A stretch of 64,000 bases of DNA from Prosapia bicincta (lineage: Eukaryota; Arthropoda; Insecta; Hemiptera; Cercopidae): positions 135,574,740-135,638,739 of the forward strand of contig JBAIZL010000002.1 of the NCBI GenBank assembly GCA_036971475.1, given 5' to 3'. Position numbers and translations under genes: made by a program. Below are positions 20,934 through 30,975 of the stretch, one piece after another. Numbering within the stretch: position 1 is the stretch's first letter; every line of letters begins with the position of its first letter. Below the pieces are notes generated by a model. The model searched no databases, was not told where the DNA came from, and worked only from the letters and a program-made list of their open reading frames with translations.

Positions 20934-21310
20934 TATTACTGGTTTCAAAAATTATAATAAAATTAAATTGTATGAAGGAATAAAATGAATAAAGATGGCA
21001 ACATTAACTTTATCATGATTTATTCAACTTAATTTTCTTTAATTAATACATATATTTAAAGTTTTAATATAATAATAATGTAAGCCAGAAAGATGTTATA
21101 AAATGCTCTGTTTTGTGACAGTATCAGACAGGCGGATTCTGTCGCTTACGCGCGCACAAAATATAAATCGTTACAACTTTTTAACGTAATTATATAAAAA
21201 CGCAAAACTTTCCAAAAAATAACTTTAGGTTATCAGTAATAATGTACAATTTATAAAGTATTAAAATTCTAAAGTTTGTAACAACTTTTTAATTTAAAAA
21301 AAAGTGTAAC

Positions 21311-21680
21311 TGATGATTACAAACAAATCCGCCATTTTGTTGTGGTTGAATATTATTATTTCTAATTTATACCATCATTTAGTACATTATCAAAAGATGT
21401 TCCAGTCAAAATTTCAAAGTAATATACTTAAAAACAGCCGAGATATGACGAGTTAAACTTAAAATTTCACTAAATTTAGAAAATATAAAAAATGAAAACT
21501 TTCGTTATTTTAAATATGTTCCGACGGGGTAATTTGCGGTAACTTTGTACAGAAAAATTCTCAAGTCATATACTTTCGATTAAAATTAGTTTAATACAGT
21601 AATGACATTCTTGTCACTATTTCGATTTCTCTAACGTTTTTTAGGGGTGAGCTGCACGCCTAATACTGCAGTTATTATCC
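21311..21680. other. Right-arm sequence absent from left arm; no gene
   Basis: No counterpart at the equivalent left-arm position because of the deletion near 13650. No coding similarity recognised. It may be the 5' untranslated part of the PLE that follows. Confidence 0.45.
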
Positions 21681-23232
21681 TACACAGGAATAGAACAATA
21701 AAATTAATGAATTACAAACAACATCTCAGAAACAGAGACCCAACAATCAAATATCATAACACAGTGAAACACATAATTAATTCAACTAAACACGTGATAT
21801 CCAAAACAGAAAAAATATTTTAAAGCAATAGGACCTACCCTACAAGCACTTTCTAAACTACACAAACAAGGAACACCAATAATCAACAGCCAACATTCAC
21901 CGGCACACAAACTGGCTCGCCATATGGATAGAACTATTAGAAAATACATAAAACTAGACACACACACACAAATATAAAGAACACAATAGATCTAGTAAAC
22001 AAAATAAGGAATATTGAAATCCCTCATAACTCAACCCTGACATCACAAACCTATATACCAATATCCCAGTCACAGAAACACTAAACATATTACGAAACAA
22101 TCTAAGACTTAACAACACTCCAGAAAAATCACAAAAGAAATCATACACATTTTGAACACCATTATGCAACAGAACTACTTCGCTCACAACAAATATTACA
22201 CACAGAAACAAGGCCTACCATTGGGCCTTGTTCAAGCATTCAATTGATTAAAGCATTCTTGCAGAAATATTCCTACAACACATAAAACAGAATAAAATCA
22301 TAAATAACAACAAACACGCAGATAAGATAATATATTGGCACAGATATGCAGACGACACCGAGGATAATACTACACCAAGAAGCATAAAGACAATGCCAAC
22401 AACTCCAAACACATATAAAAAAAATACACAAAAATATCCAGTTCACTGCAGAATTTCAAAACAACAAAACATTGAATTTCTTGGACATCGCCATTACTAA
22501 AAATTTTTTAAAACCATGAATTCATCATATTCCGCAAGCCAACTATGACAGACACACTGATACACAACACATCGAACCACCCAATACAACATAAACACGT
22601 AGCATTCAAACATTTGCTACATAGACTAAACAAAATACCTATGTACACAACTAACTACACAGAGGAACTAAACACAATCAAATATTTAACTCACAAAAAC
22701 AGATATGACTATTATTTAATAGACAAACTACACAAAAAAATACTCAACAAGAACAGTAACAACAACAAAAACATGAACACAAACAAATTCATCACCTTCA
22801 CATACATAAACAAACTCACAAATAAAATAGTACACCAATTAAAAAAAGCAGGATAAAATGTAGTTTACAGAACAACAAATAAAAGCCAAACGGCTATCAG
22901 ACACAGCATTAATAACAATACCAACACATACAATAACCCAGGAATATACAAACTAAAATGCAACAATTGCAATAAGTTCTATATTGGACAAACATGCAGA
23001 TCTTTCGCCGAAAGATTTAAAGAACACAAAAGCGTACTGCATACTACTATTGGATCCACCTTCACAAATCACCTCAAGGACACTAAAAACATACGCAATA
23101 GTATGGAAAATAACATGAATATCCTCTACGCATTCGACAAATGCCATAAATTAAACACACTAGACATAGCAACACACATAAAAATGACATCCTAAATGAA
23201 CAAACATGGCACAGATCACACATACTCTTCGA
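21681..23232 (+). pseudogene. PLE: degraded RT core, thumb and GIY-YIG (right-arm copy)
   Basis: The plus strand encodes, in several frames, NRDPTIKYHN, then QNYFAHNKYYTQKQGLPLG (the RT motif-B region). It continues with FIIFRKPTMTDTLIHNTSNH and PIQHKHVAFKHLLHRLNKIP, then RYDYYLIDKLHKKI. After a stop at about 22854 comes the GIY-YIG block: NPGIYKLKCNNCNKFYIGQT, CRSFAERFKEHKSV and FTNHLKDTKN. Many stops in the first 800 bp show the RT is dead; the segment 22545-22856 is still open. A hammerhead-like motif follows at 23299. Confidence 0.85.
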
Positions 23233-23298
23233 TCACATCAATTTTCAAAAAATGGTACTAAAGATGTACAATTGCAGCAATCCTACCAGCAAAAATAC

Positions 23299-23335
23299 GA
23301 GGCTGAAGATGTCGTAAGACGAAAACGTTTCCTCC
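23299..23335 (+). ncRNA. Hammerhead-like motif at PLE 3' end (right-arm copy)
   Basis: GAGG, CTGAAGA, T, GTC-GTAA-GAC, GAAAACGTTT, CCTCC. Stem I GAGG/CCTC, box CUGANGA, stem II GUC/GAC with a GUAA loop, and GAAA are all present, with one bulged base after the box. This is the same as the left-arm motif at 12863-12900. It is the best-formed motif of its kind in the window and sits directly after the PLE coding remnant. Confidence 0.55.
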
Positions 23336-23865
23336 AAGTGTAAGTTAACAATTTAACAACCTTTAGTTAACAAAAAGTCTGGTCGCAAGTAATAGCAAAA
23401 GTGTAATAAGCAAGAAAGAACTTTATGAAATAGCTTGGTTTGCTATTGACTTGAAGTAGAACCTGAAATTGGTATATTTAAAAAATACAGTCAAACAAAA
23501 TCCCCTACATAACGAATTTTTACATTGTCCCATGACATTTTAGAAGTTACACTGTATATTTACCTCTATGTAACAAATTTCAGACCTCAGTTTTTTCTTC
23601 ACTTAAACTGAAAAAATGTAGTGTTGTATAAACAGGTACCAGTTTTTTAATTGTGATTTTTTAAATTTTTAGCAGGTGGAAGATAGGTTAGTAGACAAGT
23701 AGTAGGTGAAACACATGTCGGCATTTGATTGCTTGTTAGTAGGAATAAAATTTTAAGAACTCTGCATTTATAGATACAGGTCTATTGTACTTTCCCATCC
23801 TTCGACCATTTTCTTTTGTCATTCATTTTAATCTTGTTAGCTCAGTTTTATTTGTTGTGCTGTGA

Positions 23866-24114
23866 AAAAATGTCAAAGAAAATGTTTGCAAACAAAGAAG
23901 AAAAAACTTTGTACATATGAAGATATTGATAATGTGATGATTAAATGAGTTAACATGCGAGAAAAATCTTCCTTTGTCAGGAAATCTTATTGAAGAAAAG
24001 GCTTTAGAATTTGCAGTATCATTAAGACACAGTGGCTTAAACGCAAGTAACGGATGGATAGAAAAATTCAAGAACGGCAAAACATTGTTCAAAAAGTCAT
24101 TTCCTGAGATATAA
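23866..24114 (+). pseudogene. Tigger-type CENP-B HTH remnant (right-arm copy)
   Basis: The reading NLPLSGNLIEEKALEFAVSL, then RHSGLNASNGWIEKFKNGKT, then a stop at 24112-24114, is typical of the CENP-B-type helix-turn-helix that binds transposon ends. An upstream reading in another frame gives YEDIDNVMIK-like residues. No catalytic domain follows before the arm changes to satellite-like sequence. Confidence 0.72.
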
Positions 24115-24897
24115 ATATAAATAATATAAATATTATTTCACCATTTGAAGTTTCTATCACTCAAAGGATAGTTAATTTCACAGATAGAAACACTTTTCAC
24201 CCATTTTCATGAACACCTAGGTACAGCAAACCTTCATTGTCGAGACCGTCGTCATGACGGTTGAGTGGATAATAAATAAAACAGAAATAGAGCGGATATA
24301 TGGATAACAGAAACACTGTGTTGTTCCTTCAAAACATAAACTCATTCAGTTACATTATAGACAGATATTACTGTCACAGTAATGTAATATATTTAGAGCG
24401 AAAAGAGATTAAGCACCATTATAATAGTAGACAAAACTATTTATTACATGACAAAAACATCCGTACAATTGCTACAAATGTGGCAAAACAATATGCAATA
24501 ATATAAACTTACAATTGAAATAGTTCATGTAGCTAGAGTGGGTACACTCATTTCCCACCAAAAAAAAAGTAATCAATGCAAATGGTGGCACTGCACCTTA
24601 AAGCACTTTGTTATTACAATATTATTATGCTACTAGAGCAATGAGACAGTTGACAGAAATTGACGGTTTAAAGATAGACTACTAAACGACGTTTTACACT
24701 ACTACCTTCAATGTAAATATCAATAAGGTAGTACCTCAGTTAAATTTTTCATCACTTGTGAAATAGTAATTAAATAACTACAAGACATAATGTTTTACAA
24801 GTAGAAAAAGCCATCACCCTTTCCCAAATTGTAATTCTTTAGGCACTACTTTCAAAGTAAATATTTTTGAGTCAAAATTTCCATCAGTTGAGGAGTA
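24115..24897. other. Right-arm sequence without a gene
   Basis: Inverse match of about 11330-12078. It includes diverged copies of the 138-bp satellite toward its right end. No coding similarity. Confidence 0.5.
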
Positions 24898-25055
24898 TAT
24901 ATTAATTAAAACAACCTCTCACCACAAATTCAACAAATTTATGTACATTTCGACAACAAAGTAATCATCTTCAGAGGTATTTTTACAAATAACAAGCTAT
25001 TAATAACAAGTTATTAATATAAAAATTTACGCCAGAGTTGCTCTAAGTTGTTGTT
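24898..25055 (-). mobile_element. 158-bp PLE-tail insertion with 12-bp target duplication
   Basis: The 12-mer AGTTGAGGAGTA occurs at 24886-24897 and 25056-25067. The left palindrome arm has a single copy (TACTCCTCAACT at about 11320) and no insert. The minus strand of the insert carries CTGAAGA, T, GATTAC-TTT-GTTGTC and GAAA: box, imperfect stem II and GAAA of a hammerhead, with the same one-base bulge as at 23299. No coding sequence is present. It looks like a severely 5'-truncated PLE or a mobilised PLE terminus. Confidence 0.75.
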
Positions 25056-25425
25056 AGTTGAGGAGTAGTTAATAAAACAACACATGGTAATGTTTAACAG
25101 ATAAAAGATAATTTGTATCACCCTTTATCATGATTACACTCCCTAGGCACTAACTTGAATAAAAATATTACTAAAATAACAAGTTACAATGTTTATTACT
25201 TGCGGGATAGTAAAGAAACCAGCACATAATAGTGTTTAACAGATAGAAGTGGTAATGTAGGTGATGTTCGCTATTTGAAGGTGTCAAAGACATTAGGCCA
25301 TATACTCTCATAATTCAACTCTTGCACAATACCTTGAAAGTAAATATTGCTATGATTCACAATTTAAAATTAAAATCATATGTATATACTAAATTGATTG
25401 GTACACAACTAACATTTAACAAGTA

Positions 25426-26374
25426 CAGGGCGCTTAGACAAGCTGCCGCTCTTCAAATGTCTGATCGCACAGTAAGACGTATTTTGCACTACGATCTAAA
25501 CTTTCATGCGTATAAAATTGCCATCATCCAAAAACTTCAGCCTCATGACTACGTTAATCGCCAGGCATTTTCAGAGCAAATGATCAATTTGATGGATGAC
25601 CTGAAAATTCTTCTACTGAGTGATGAGGCTCATTTTCACCTTGATGGCTATGTTAATAAACAGAACTTTAGATATTGGTCGAATGAGAACCCACAAGAGT
25701 TGCACGGACGCCCTTTACATAGTGCTAAAGTTACCGCGTGGTACCCAGTAACTAAGAAATGTGACATCGCACCGTACTTTTTTGAGGAAGGCGGGCGTAC
25801 AGTTACAGTCAACCATGAACGTTATCTACGGATGCTAGACAGTTTTTTGATACCAGAACTTAAAAGGAAACGTTTAGCTATTAGAAAGATTTGGTTCCAA
25901 CAAGACGGAGCCACTTCTCACACAGCAAATGTCGTCATGGATTATTTGAGGACTATGTTTCATGGCCGTGTTATCTCACGGAGTGGTGATTTTGCTTGGC
26001 CCGCATGATCCCCTGACCTCAGTGTATGTGACTTTTCTTTGGGGTTACCTCAAATCAAAAGTCTACACAAACAAACCCCGTACACTGGAGGATTTGAATG
26101 AAGCCATAACTCAAGAAATCGCCTCCATAACAAACGAGATGTTGGGAAAAGTGTTTGACAGTTTCATTTCAAGACTGGAGGAGTGGACACCACTTAAGTG
26201 ATGTTATCTTTAAGTAATAACAGGTTGTATTTCCGTGTTTTTTTATCATGATATGGTGTTTTTCATTAATTGCCATCTTTTATAATGTGTAACATATAAT
26301 AAACTTTAAAAAATATGTATAAGTACTGAAGCTATTTTTATTTAAATACCGTCAGGTATTTCTGCCGCTCCCTG
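25426..26374 (+). mobile_element. Mariner-like element with 5' deletion
   Basis: TA at 25424-25425 is followed by CAGGG and then immediately by internal codons, so about 370 bp are deleted. The right terminal repeat, inverse CAGGGAGCGGCAGAAATACC, ends at 26374 and is followed by TA. It is the counterpart of the left-arm copy at 10172-10960, but here the C-terminal half and right terminus survive. Confidence 0.92.
25437..26201 (+). pseudogene. Mariner-like transposase, N-terminus deleted (DD41D-type spacing)
   Basis: Reads QAAALQMSDRTVRRILHYDL (second HTH), LLSDEAHFHLDGYVNKQNFR (first D), KIWFQQDGATSHTANVVMDY (second D), then a stop at 26006-26008. In the next frame SVYVTFLWGYLKSKVYTNKP continues to a stop at 26199-26201. 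The same stretch read without the break gives SPDLSVCDF. If the D of CDF is the third catalytic residue, 41 residues separate it from the second D, so this belongs to a DD41D-type Tc1/mariner lineage. With one stop, one frameshift and the 5' deletion, it is inactive. Confidence 0.87.
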
Positions 26375-27307
26375 TATATACAATTGTGTTATTATACACT
26401 CCTATAGTTCAGTTCTTGACCACTACTTTGAATTTTAATATTGCTTTGATATAAAATGAAACCATTTGAGATATATTGAACAGAGAATGACAATAGGTTT
26501 ATCTCCCTATGTTATGATTCAACTTCTGAACAATCCGTTGAATGTTAATATTGCTTTGATTCATAGTTGAAATTTCCACCTCCAGTGATATTAAATGAAA
26601 CAATATCAGATATGTTAAACAGAGAATGACAATAGGTTTATCACCTAATGTTACGATTTAACTTCTGAACAATACCTTGAATATTAATATTGCTTTGATT
26701 CATTAGTTACAATTTCTTCCTCCTTTGATATTAAATGAAACAATTTGAGATATATTAAACAGAAAATGACAATAGGTTTATCACCCTAAGTTATGATTCA
26801 ACCTCTGAACAATACCTTGAATGTTAATATTGCTATGAAACATTAGTTAAAATTTCCACCTCCTGTGATATTAAATGAAAGTATCTGAGATACATTAAAC
26901 AAAGAATGACAATAGGTTTATCATGATATGTTAACCCTCCGTCGGTCGCGTGGTGGCGCTATGTGCCGCCTTTTCACCTATTCGTTATCATTTCTTACAA
27001 TCTTGAAAGAAGGCACTTGCCATTCCTAGTATTTGTTGTTGACTATATTGGTAATAGAATGAATCGTCTATTTTGGTTAGTTTTATCTCAATTCAGTTCC
27101 CAACATGCTTTGATCACGGACACATCCTCGTTGTAGCACAGAATACTCCACACGACCACTCATGTAAGTATATTATTATTATATTTCACAATTATTTTTT
27201 ATAATTTTGTTTTAAAACAAATAAATTTATGCTATTTAATTATTTTATTAATAAATTTAGCAAATAACTTCTAAAATTATAATGTAGGTATTACATTTTT
27301 TTTTATA

Positions 27308-27489
27308 GGGAGAGGATCGATGAAGAATATATTTATACGAGTAATCCCAACTACGAGAGAATAGTTTCACAATTATTAGATTATTCTGACAAAAAACTCG
27401 TGAACATAGACAAAAATATTTTTTCTGATGATGAGGGGGAAGTTATTCAAGAAAATCTTGAGGCCAGGCTGGTAAATCAAGAGAAATAG
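27308..27489 (+). pseudogene. piggyBac transposase N-terminal exon remnant
   Basis: Preceded by a T-rich tract and a splice-acceptor-like TTTTATAG. Reads ERIDEEYIYTSNPNYERIVS, then LLDYSDKKLVNIDKN and FSDDEGEVIQENLEARLVNQ, then TAG. Acidic N-terminal segments are normal in piggyBac transposases. The catalytic centre between here and 27580 is deleted. Confidence 0.6.
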
Positions 27490-27579
27490 GTAGTTCCATC
27501 TTCGGATTTCAGGATGAGTTAGTGCTTATTTCATTTCATCAAAAAAATAAATAATATAAATGTTTTACTACTTTCGTCT

Positions 27580-28075
27580 ATGCACGACGACGCAACCATA
27601 AATGAAATTACGGGAAAACCAGAAGTCGTAATGGATTACAACTCGACAAAGGGCGGAGTCGATATAGTTGACCAGCTATCCTCCCTGTACTCAACCTCTC
27701 GAATAACAAGACGGTGGCCAATGTCACTCTTTTTTAGACTTTTGGATATCGCAGAAATAAATTCTTTTGTAATTTACAAATTTAACTACCCAGAAAGTAA
27801 TGACAGGAGAAACAAATTCATGAAAGACCTTTTTTTGCACTCATGGAAGATCACCTGAAAGAAAGGGCACAAATTTAAAAAACTCCCCAAAGACATAGTC
27901 CATACAGAGACGTGGTACCAAATATTCCTGTCGCTACTGGATCTGGAAGATGTGTTTGCTGCTCAAGAAAACGAAATACAAAAACCACAGTGCGTTGTTC
28001 AGAATGCACCAGATTTATTTGTAAAAACCATTCTAAAAACATAATAAAGTGTGATGATTATTCAAGAAAGTAAAA
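27580..28075 (+). pseudogene. piggyBac transposase C-terminal remnant
   Basis: Reads EVVMDYNSTKGGVDIVDQLS, SLYSTSRITRRWPMSLFFRL and LDIAEINSFVIY. YNSTKGGVD is the block with the last catalytic aspartate of the DDE_Tnp_1_7 domain. The frame stops at 27856-27858. Codons for the cysteine-rich C-terminal domain (GRCVCC, CVVQNAPDLF-like cysteines) are visible to about 28070 in other frames. The same blocks occur in the 58226-58612 copy, but the two belong to different piggyBac families by their termini. Confidence 0.85.
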
Positions 28076-28654
28076 CTGAAGAAATGTAAAAGTTTTTATC
28101 ATTTTTTTAACAAAATAAAATAAGTTATTGTAAGTAGCTGTTCTTCTTCTATATTAAAACAGGTTTCTTTTAAAAAAGTTGTAAAATTTAATCACTTACT
28201 ACCAAATACTCACTTGAAATAGACGAAAAATGATGGGCGGCACTCCATGCTCCACGCGACCAGTAATGTAAAAGTGTAAGACGCGGCCGGCGGAGGGTTA
28301 AGATTCAACTTCTGAATAATACCTTGAATGATAAGATTTCTTTGATTCATCAGTTAAAATTTCCACCTCTTGTGATATAAATTAAACAATTTGAGATATA
28401 TTAAACAAAGATTGACAATAGGTTTATCTCCCTATGTTATGATTCATCTTCTGAACAATACCTTGAATGTTAATATTGCTTTGATTCATAAGGTAAAATT
28501 TCCACCTCCAGTGATATTAATTGATACAATTTCAGATATGTTAAACAGAAAATGACAATAAGTTTATCACCTAATGTTACGATTCAACTTCTGAACAATT
28601 CCTTGAGTGTTAATATTACTTTGATTCATTAGTTAAAATTTTCTCCTCCTGTGA

Positions 28655-29462
28655 TTATTATTATTACTAAAACTCTGAGGGACCTTATCGGTGTAGAGCA
28701 CTTAGCTGCAACCTTTGTACTCTCTTCCCATCCCTACCACAGGACTAGCTTAGTGGATACCTACCTCTTTGCAGAAATCATGTACCCACCTGATGCTAAA
28801 TCTTCTGATATCCTCTGGTGTACATACCTGCCAACCAATCCACTTTCTCCTTGCAGCTCCCAAAGCAGGGCACTCACAGAGTACGTGGATTGGGCTTTCC
28901 TCTTGGTCCTCGTCCCATCTCTTGCACACAGGGGACCTAGAATTTACAATTTTGTATTGGAACCTCCTCAGATTCCCATGGCCTGTGACCAGCTCTGCAG
29001 TAACTCTGAGTTGAGGTCTACTTAAGGAGAGTAGTTCTCTGCCCCACAATTCTCCTGAGTAACCCCACAGTACCTTGGATTTGTTACACCCTAAGGTTGC
29101 ATTCCACTCTGCCCTGCACAACCTGTCTATATGTGCCTTGATCCTCTTGCACCCCTCCTGAGACAGCATGCCCACAGCCCTCAGCAATGGTTCTTGAGTT
29201 ATACACCCTTGTTTTGTTAAGGCGCCAGCTCTCTTATTCCCTATCCAGCCAGAACGTCCTGGAATTCAGGTTAGGTTGAGCGAATTATACTTACTCAGCT
29301 CTGCTAGAGAAGCTATAGTCTCAGCCACCAGAGCTGGTACTAGCCTTACCTAAAGCCTTCAGAGCTGCCTGACTATCCGAGCAAATCCAGATGGTCTTGC
29401 CTCTCTTGCCAGACCCTATTATTTCCTCACCACATATTTTTATCGCGAACACCTCCGCCTGG
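28655..29462 (-). mobile_element. LINE 3' fragment, same family as 14694-18381
   Basis: A near match to the RNase H and C-terminal part of the 14.7-18.4 kb LINE. The minus-strand frame 28750-29187 reads SKVLWGYSGELWGRELLSLS, AELVTGHGNLRRFQYKIVNS, and then SPVCKRWDEDQEESPIHVLC with ECPAL, a C-C-H-C-like cluster. The 3' tail on the minus strand is (TAA)n instead of poly(A) (28655-28666). The 5' side is cut at about 29462, exactly where a virus-like segment begins. It is inserted in the 138-bp satellite at its 3' end. Confidence 0.88.
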
Positions 29463-29524
29463 AAATACCTATTCCGGTATTGAAATTACTATTCAAAACT
29501 AAAACCATGATTAGGTAACAGTTC

Positions 29525-30512
29525 GGCGCAAATGAAGTCTAAGCGTTAAATATACTTATCGCAAATTTGTTAGTTGACCGTCCTGATCTACGAGACGTAC
29601 TGTAATGTTATGAAGTAGACCTGTGGTTGGTTTTTCAATAATTTTATAACCAGGTTCAACGGCCGGATAAAATTTATGAATAATATGTCCTTCAACACCG
29701 TTCCTATATGATCCTCTAGCAGTATTACAAACTATTCATATAGCGTCCACTTTATTAATGTTAACAATATTTTCGGAAGTGTGCCAGGTATTTCCTAGCA
29801 ATTCTTCTGCTTTAAATCCCAGTAATGATACAATGCTGCGCGCTTTGTCAAATCTAATTGGTTTTGAACAAAATATTTTTGTGTTCAACTTATTGATATT
29901 TCCATTCAGCTTGAATTTAATATTTTTGTTTTCTTTATGAATTGCATCTTTTAAGTACGAAACAACATTATCTATCTCATAAGATCCTCCAGGCAATTGT
30001 ATGACTTTATTATTCCCGTAATAAAATTCATCATTTACATTTGTATCAATATTTGGTATAGTGTTGTAAGACATAAAATCAATTAAATCAATTTCCCATT
30101 TATCATTGGCCAACTCTATAGGCAGAAATATATCACAAGAGATGTTCAAGTTTTTGCTGCTTAAACAGAGCATTTTGTTGATTAAGATGTTATTCGTTAA
30201 AATAGCTAAAAATAAATTACTGCAATTGTGTGACTTTAAATTTTGTTTATTTGCGTAATTATAGAAAATAGGTGCATTATCTGTTGATGTTTCAAAATAT
30301 CGAATTATTTCTGTCGGTGAAGGCAGATTATCAAAATTGTCAAAATAAAGAATTTTATGTTTTATCTTTCGATAGGCAACCCAATGCGTACCTCGTCCTA
30401 GCACACTGTCCGAATTTATAACACCAAGTTCTTTCTCTTTGATTTGAAGAGGAAAATTGTTGTGCAAAAACTCCTCTGACGTTCGGAATGTTCGATTTTT
30501 TTGTGTATTTAT
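29525..30512 (-). pseudogene. Polinton/adintovirus-type cysteine protease-like gene fused to a structural-type domain
   Basis: The minus strand is open from about 30512 to the TGA at 29733-29735. Numbering from the leucine at 30467 as residue 1, GVINSDSVLGRGTHWVAY contains His28, YFDNFDN gives Asp43, and KQNLKSHNCSNLFLAIL contains Gln75 and Cys82. This is the H-D/E-Q-C layout of adenovirus-like (C5) proteases, which mature capsids in Polintons and adenovirus-like elements. Adenain usually has CG; here it is CS. From about residue 125 a second part begins, with NDEFYYGNNKVIQLPGGSYE and FDKARSIVSLLGF. Beyond the stop, in the same frame, come GSYRNGVEGHIIHKFYPAVE and ITVRLVDQDG, which I remember from uncharacterised insect and hydrozoan proteins, likely virion components. 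Two stops and flanking LINE sequence mark an endogenised, broken copy. Confidence 0.7.
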
Positions 30513-30553
30513 ATATATATCTTCATTTGTTAGCGCTCTTTTTGGTAATTTTA

Positions 30554-30975
30554 TTATTTTTTTTTATTACAGCCACCTCCTCGGTAAGGTTTCAGGCAAT
30601 AGCCTTTACCCTGTTTACTAGTACACCTTTTTTTCATTCGTTTGAGAACTTTTGTTATAGTTTTGCACGCCTTCTCATTTTTCCCCCTCCGTTTCTTTGT
30701 ATCAACTATTTTTCCTGCGCCACCGCCTAATTTATTTTTTAATTTCATAATATTAGTAACTGCATAAGCAGCTGCTCTTTCGCCCAAACTAGCGTCGTTT
30801 GATGTGACGCACTGCCAAGCCCTGTCAGCTAGTTGTTCGTCGACAATGGATCATTCATGCGAATCCGAATATTTTGAATATGCGATATGATGATCTTTGC
30901 AGGCTTGATCTAATTTATTAATGCCGGGGGTCACCTCTTCTCAACCTTGCTTGCAAACTTGTGCCGGGACGGGAA
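30554..30975 (-). pseudogene. Phospholipase A2-like (parvovirus VP1-type) domain with basic C-terminal tail
   Basis: The minus strand reads PGINKLDQACKDHHIAYSKY, the pattern of the viral PLA2 helix (L-D-x-A-C-x-x-H-D-x-x-Y). Here the residue after the catalytic histidine is H, not D. After a stop it reads SIVDEQLADRAWQCVTSNDA and continues into an alanine-rich and then very basic tail with KKRRGK and YCLKPYRGGGCNKKK. Stops lie at about 30870 and 30947. Such PLA2 domains help virions breach membranes. The gene lies about 40 bp upstream of the protease-like frame, on the same strand, which suggests one virion-gene cluster. The calcium-binding GPG loop is not visible. It is not expressible as it stands. 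Confidence 0.6.

Larger units (their letters stand above)
20932..25830. repeat. Right arm of large inverted duplication
   Basis: Inverse counterpart of 10172-18596. It retains a longer PLE (from about 21680) than the left arm and the unoccupied mariner target. It has one private insertion, 24898-25055. It has also lost about 370 bp of the mariner 5' part that the left arm keeps. At 25830 the mariner continues but the left arm ends. Confidence 0.9.
26935..28297 (+). mobile_element. piggyBac-like element with internal deletion, TTAA target duplication
   Basis: TTAA at 26931-26934 and 28298-28301 flanks the element. The terminal repeats are CCCTCCGTCGGTCGCGTGG and, inverted, CCCTCCGCCGGCCGCGT. 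Subterminal GGTCGCGTGG...GTGCCGCC repeats occur near both ends. It is inserted cleanly into a 138-bp satellite monomer. At 1,363 bp it is about half the length of an autonomous piggyBac, so it is a deletion derivative that still contains parts of the transposase. Confidence 0.95.

Noticed and set aside
21954..22211. Hydrophobic minus-strand frames at 21782-22211
   Set aside because: Antisense of the PLE reverse transcriptase remnant on the plus strand.
29736..30467. Start codon of the protease-like frame at 30467
   Set aside because: The codon there is TTG and in-frame similarity-like codons continue upstream to about 30512, so it is not taken as a true start.
30488..30730. Phenylalanine-rich plus-strand frame
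   Set aside because: Antisense of the basic tail of the PLA2-like gene.
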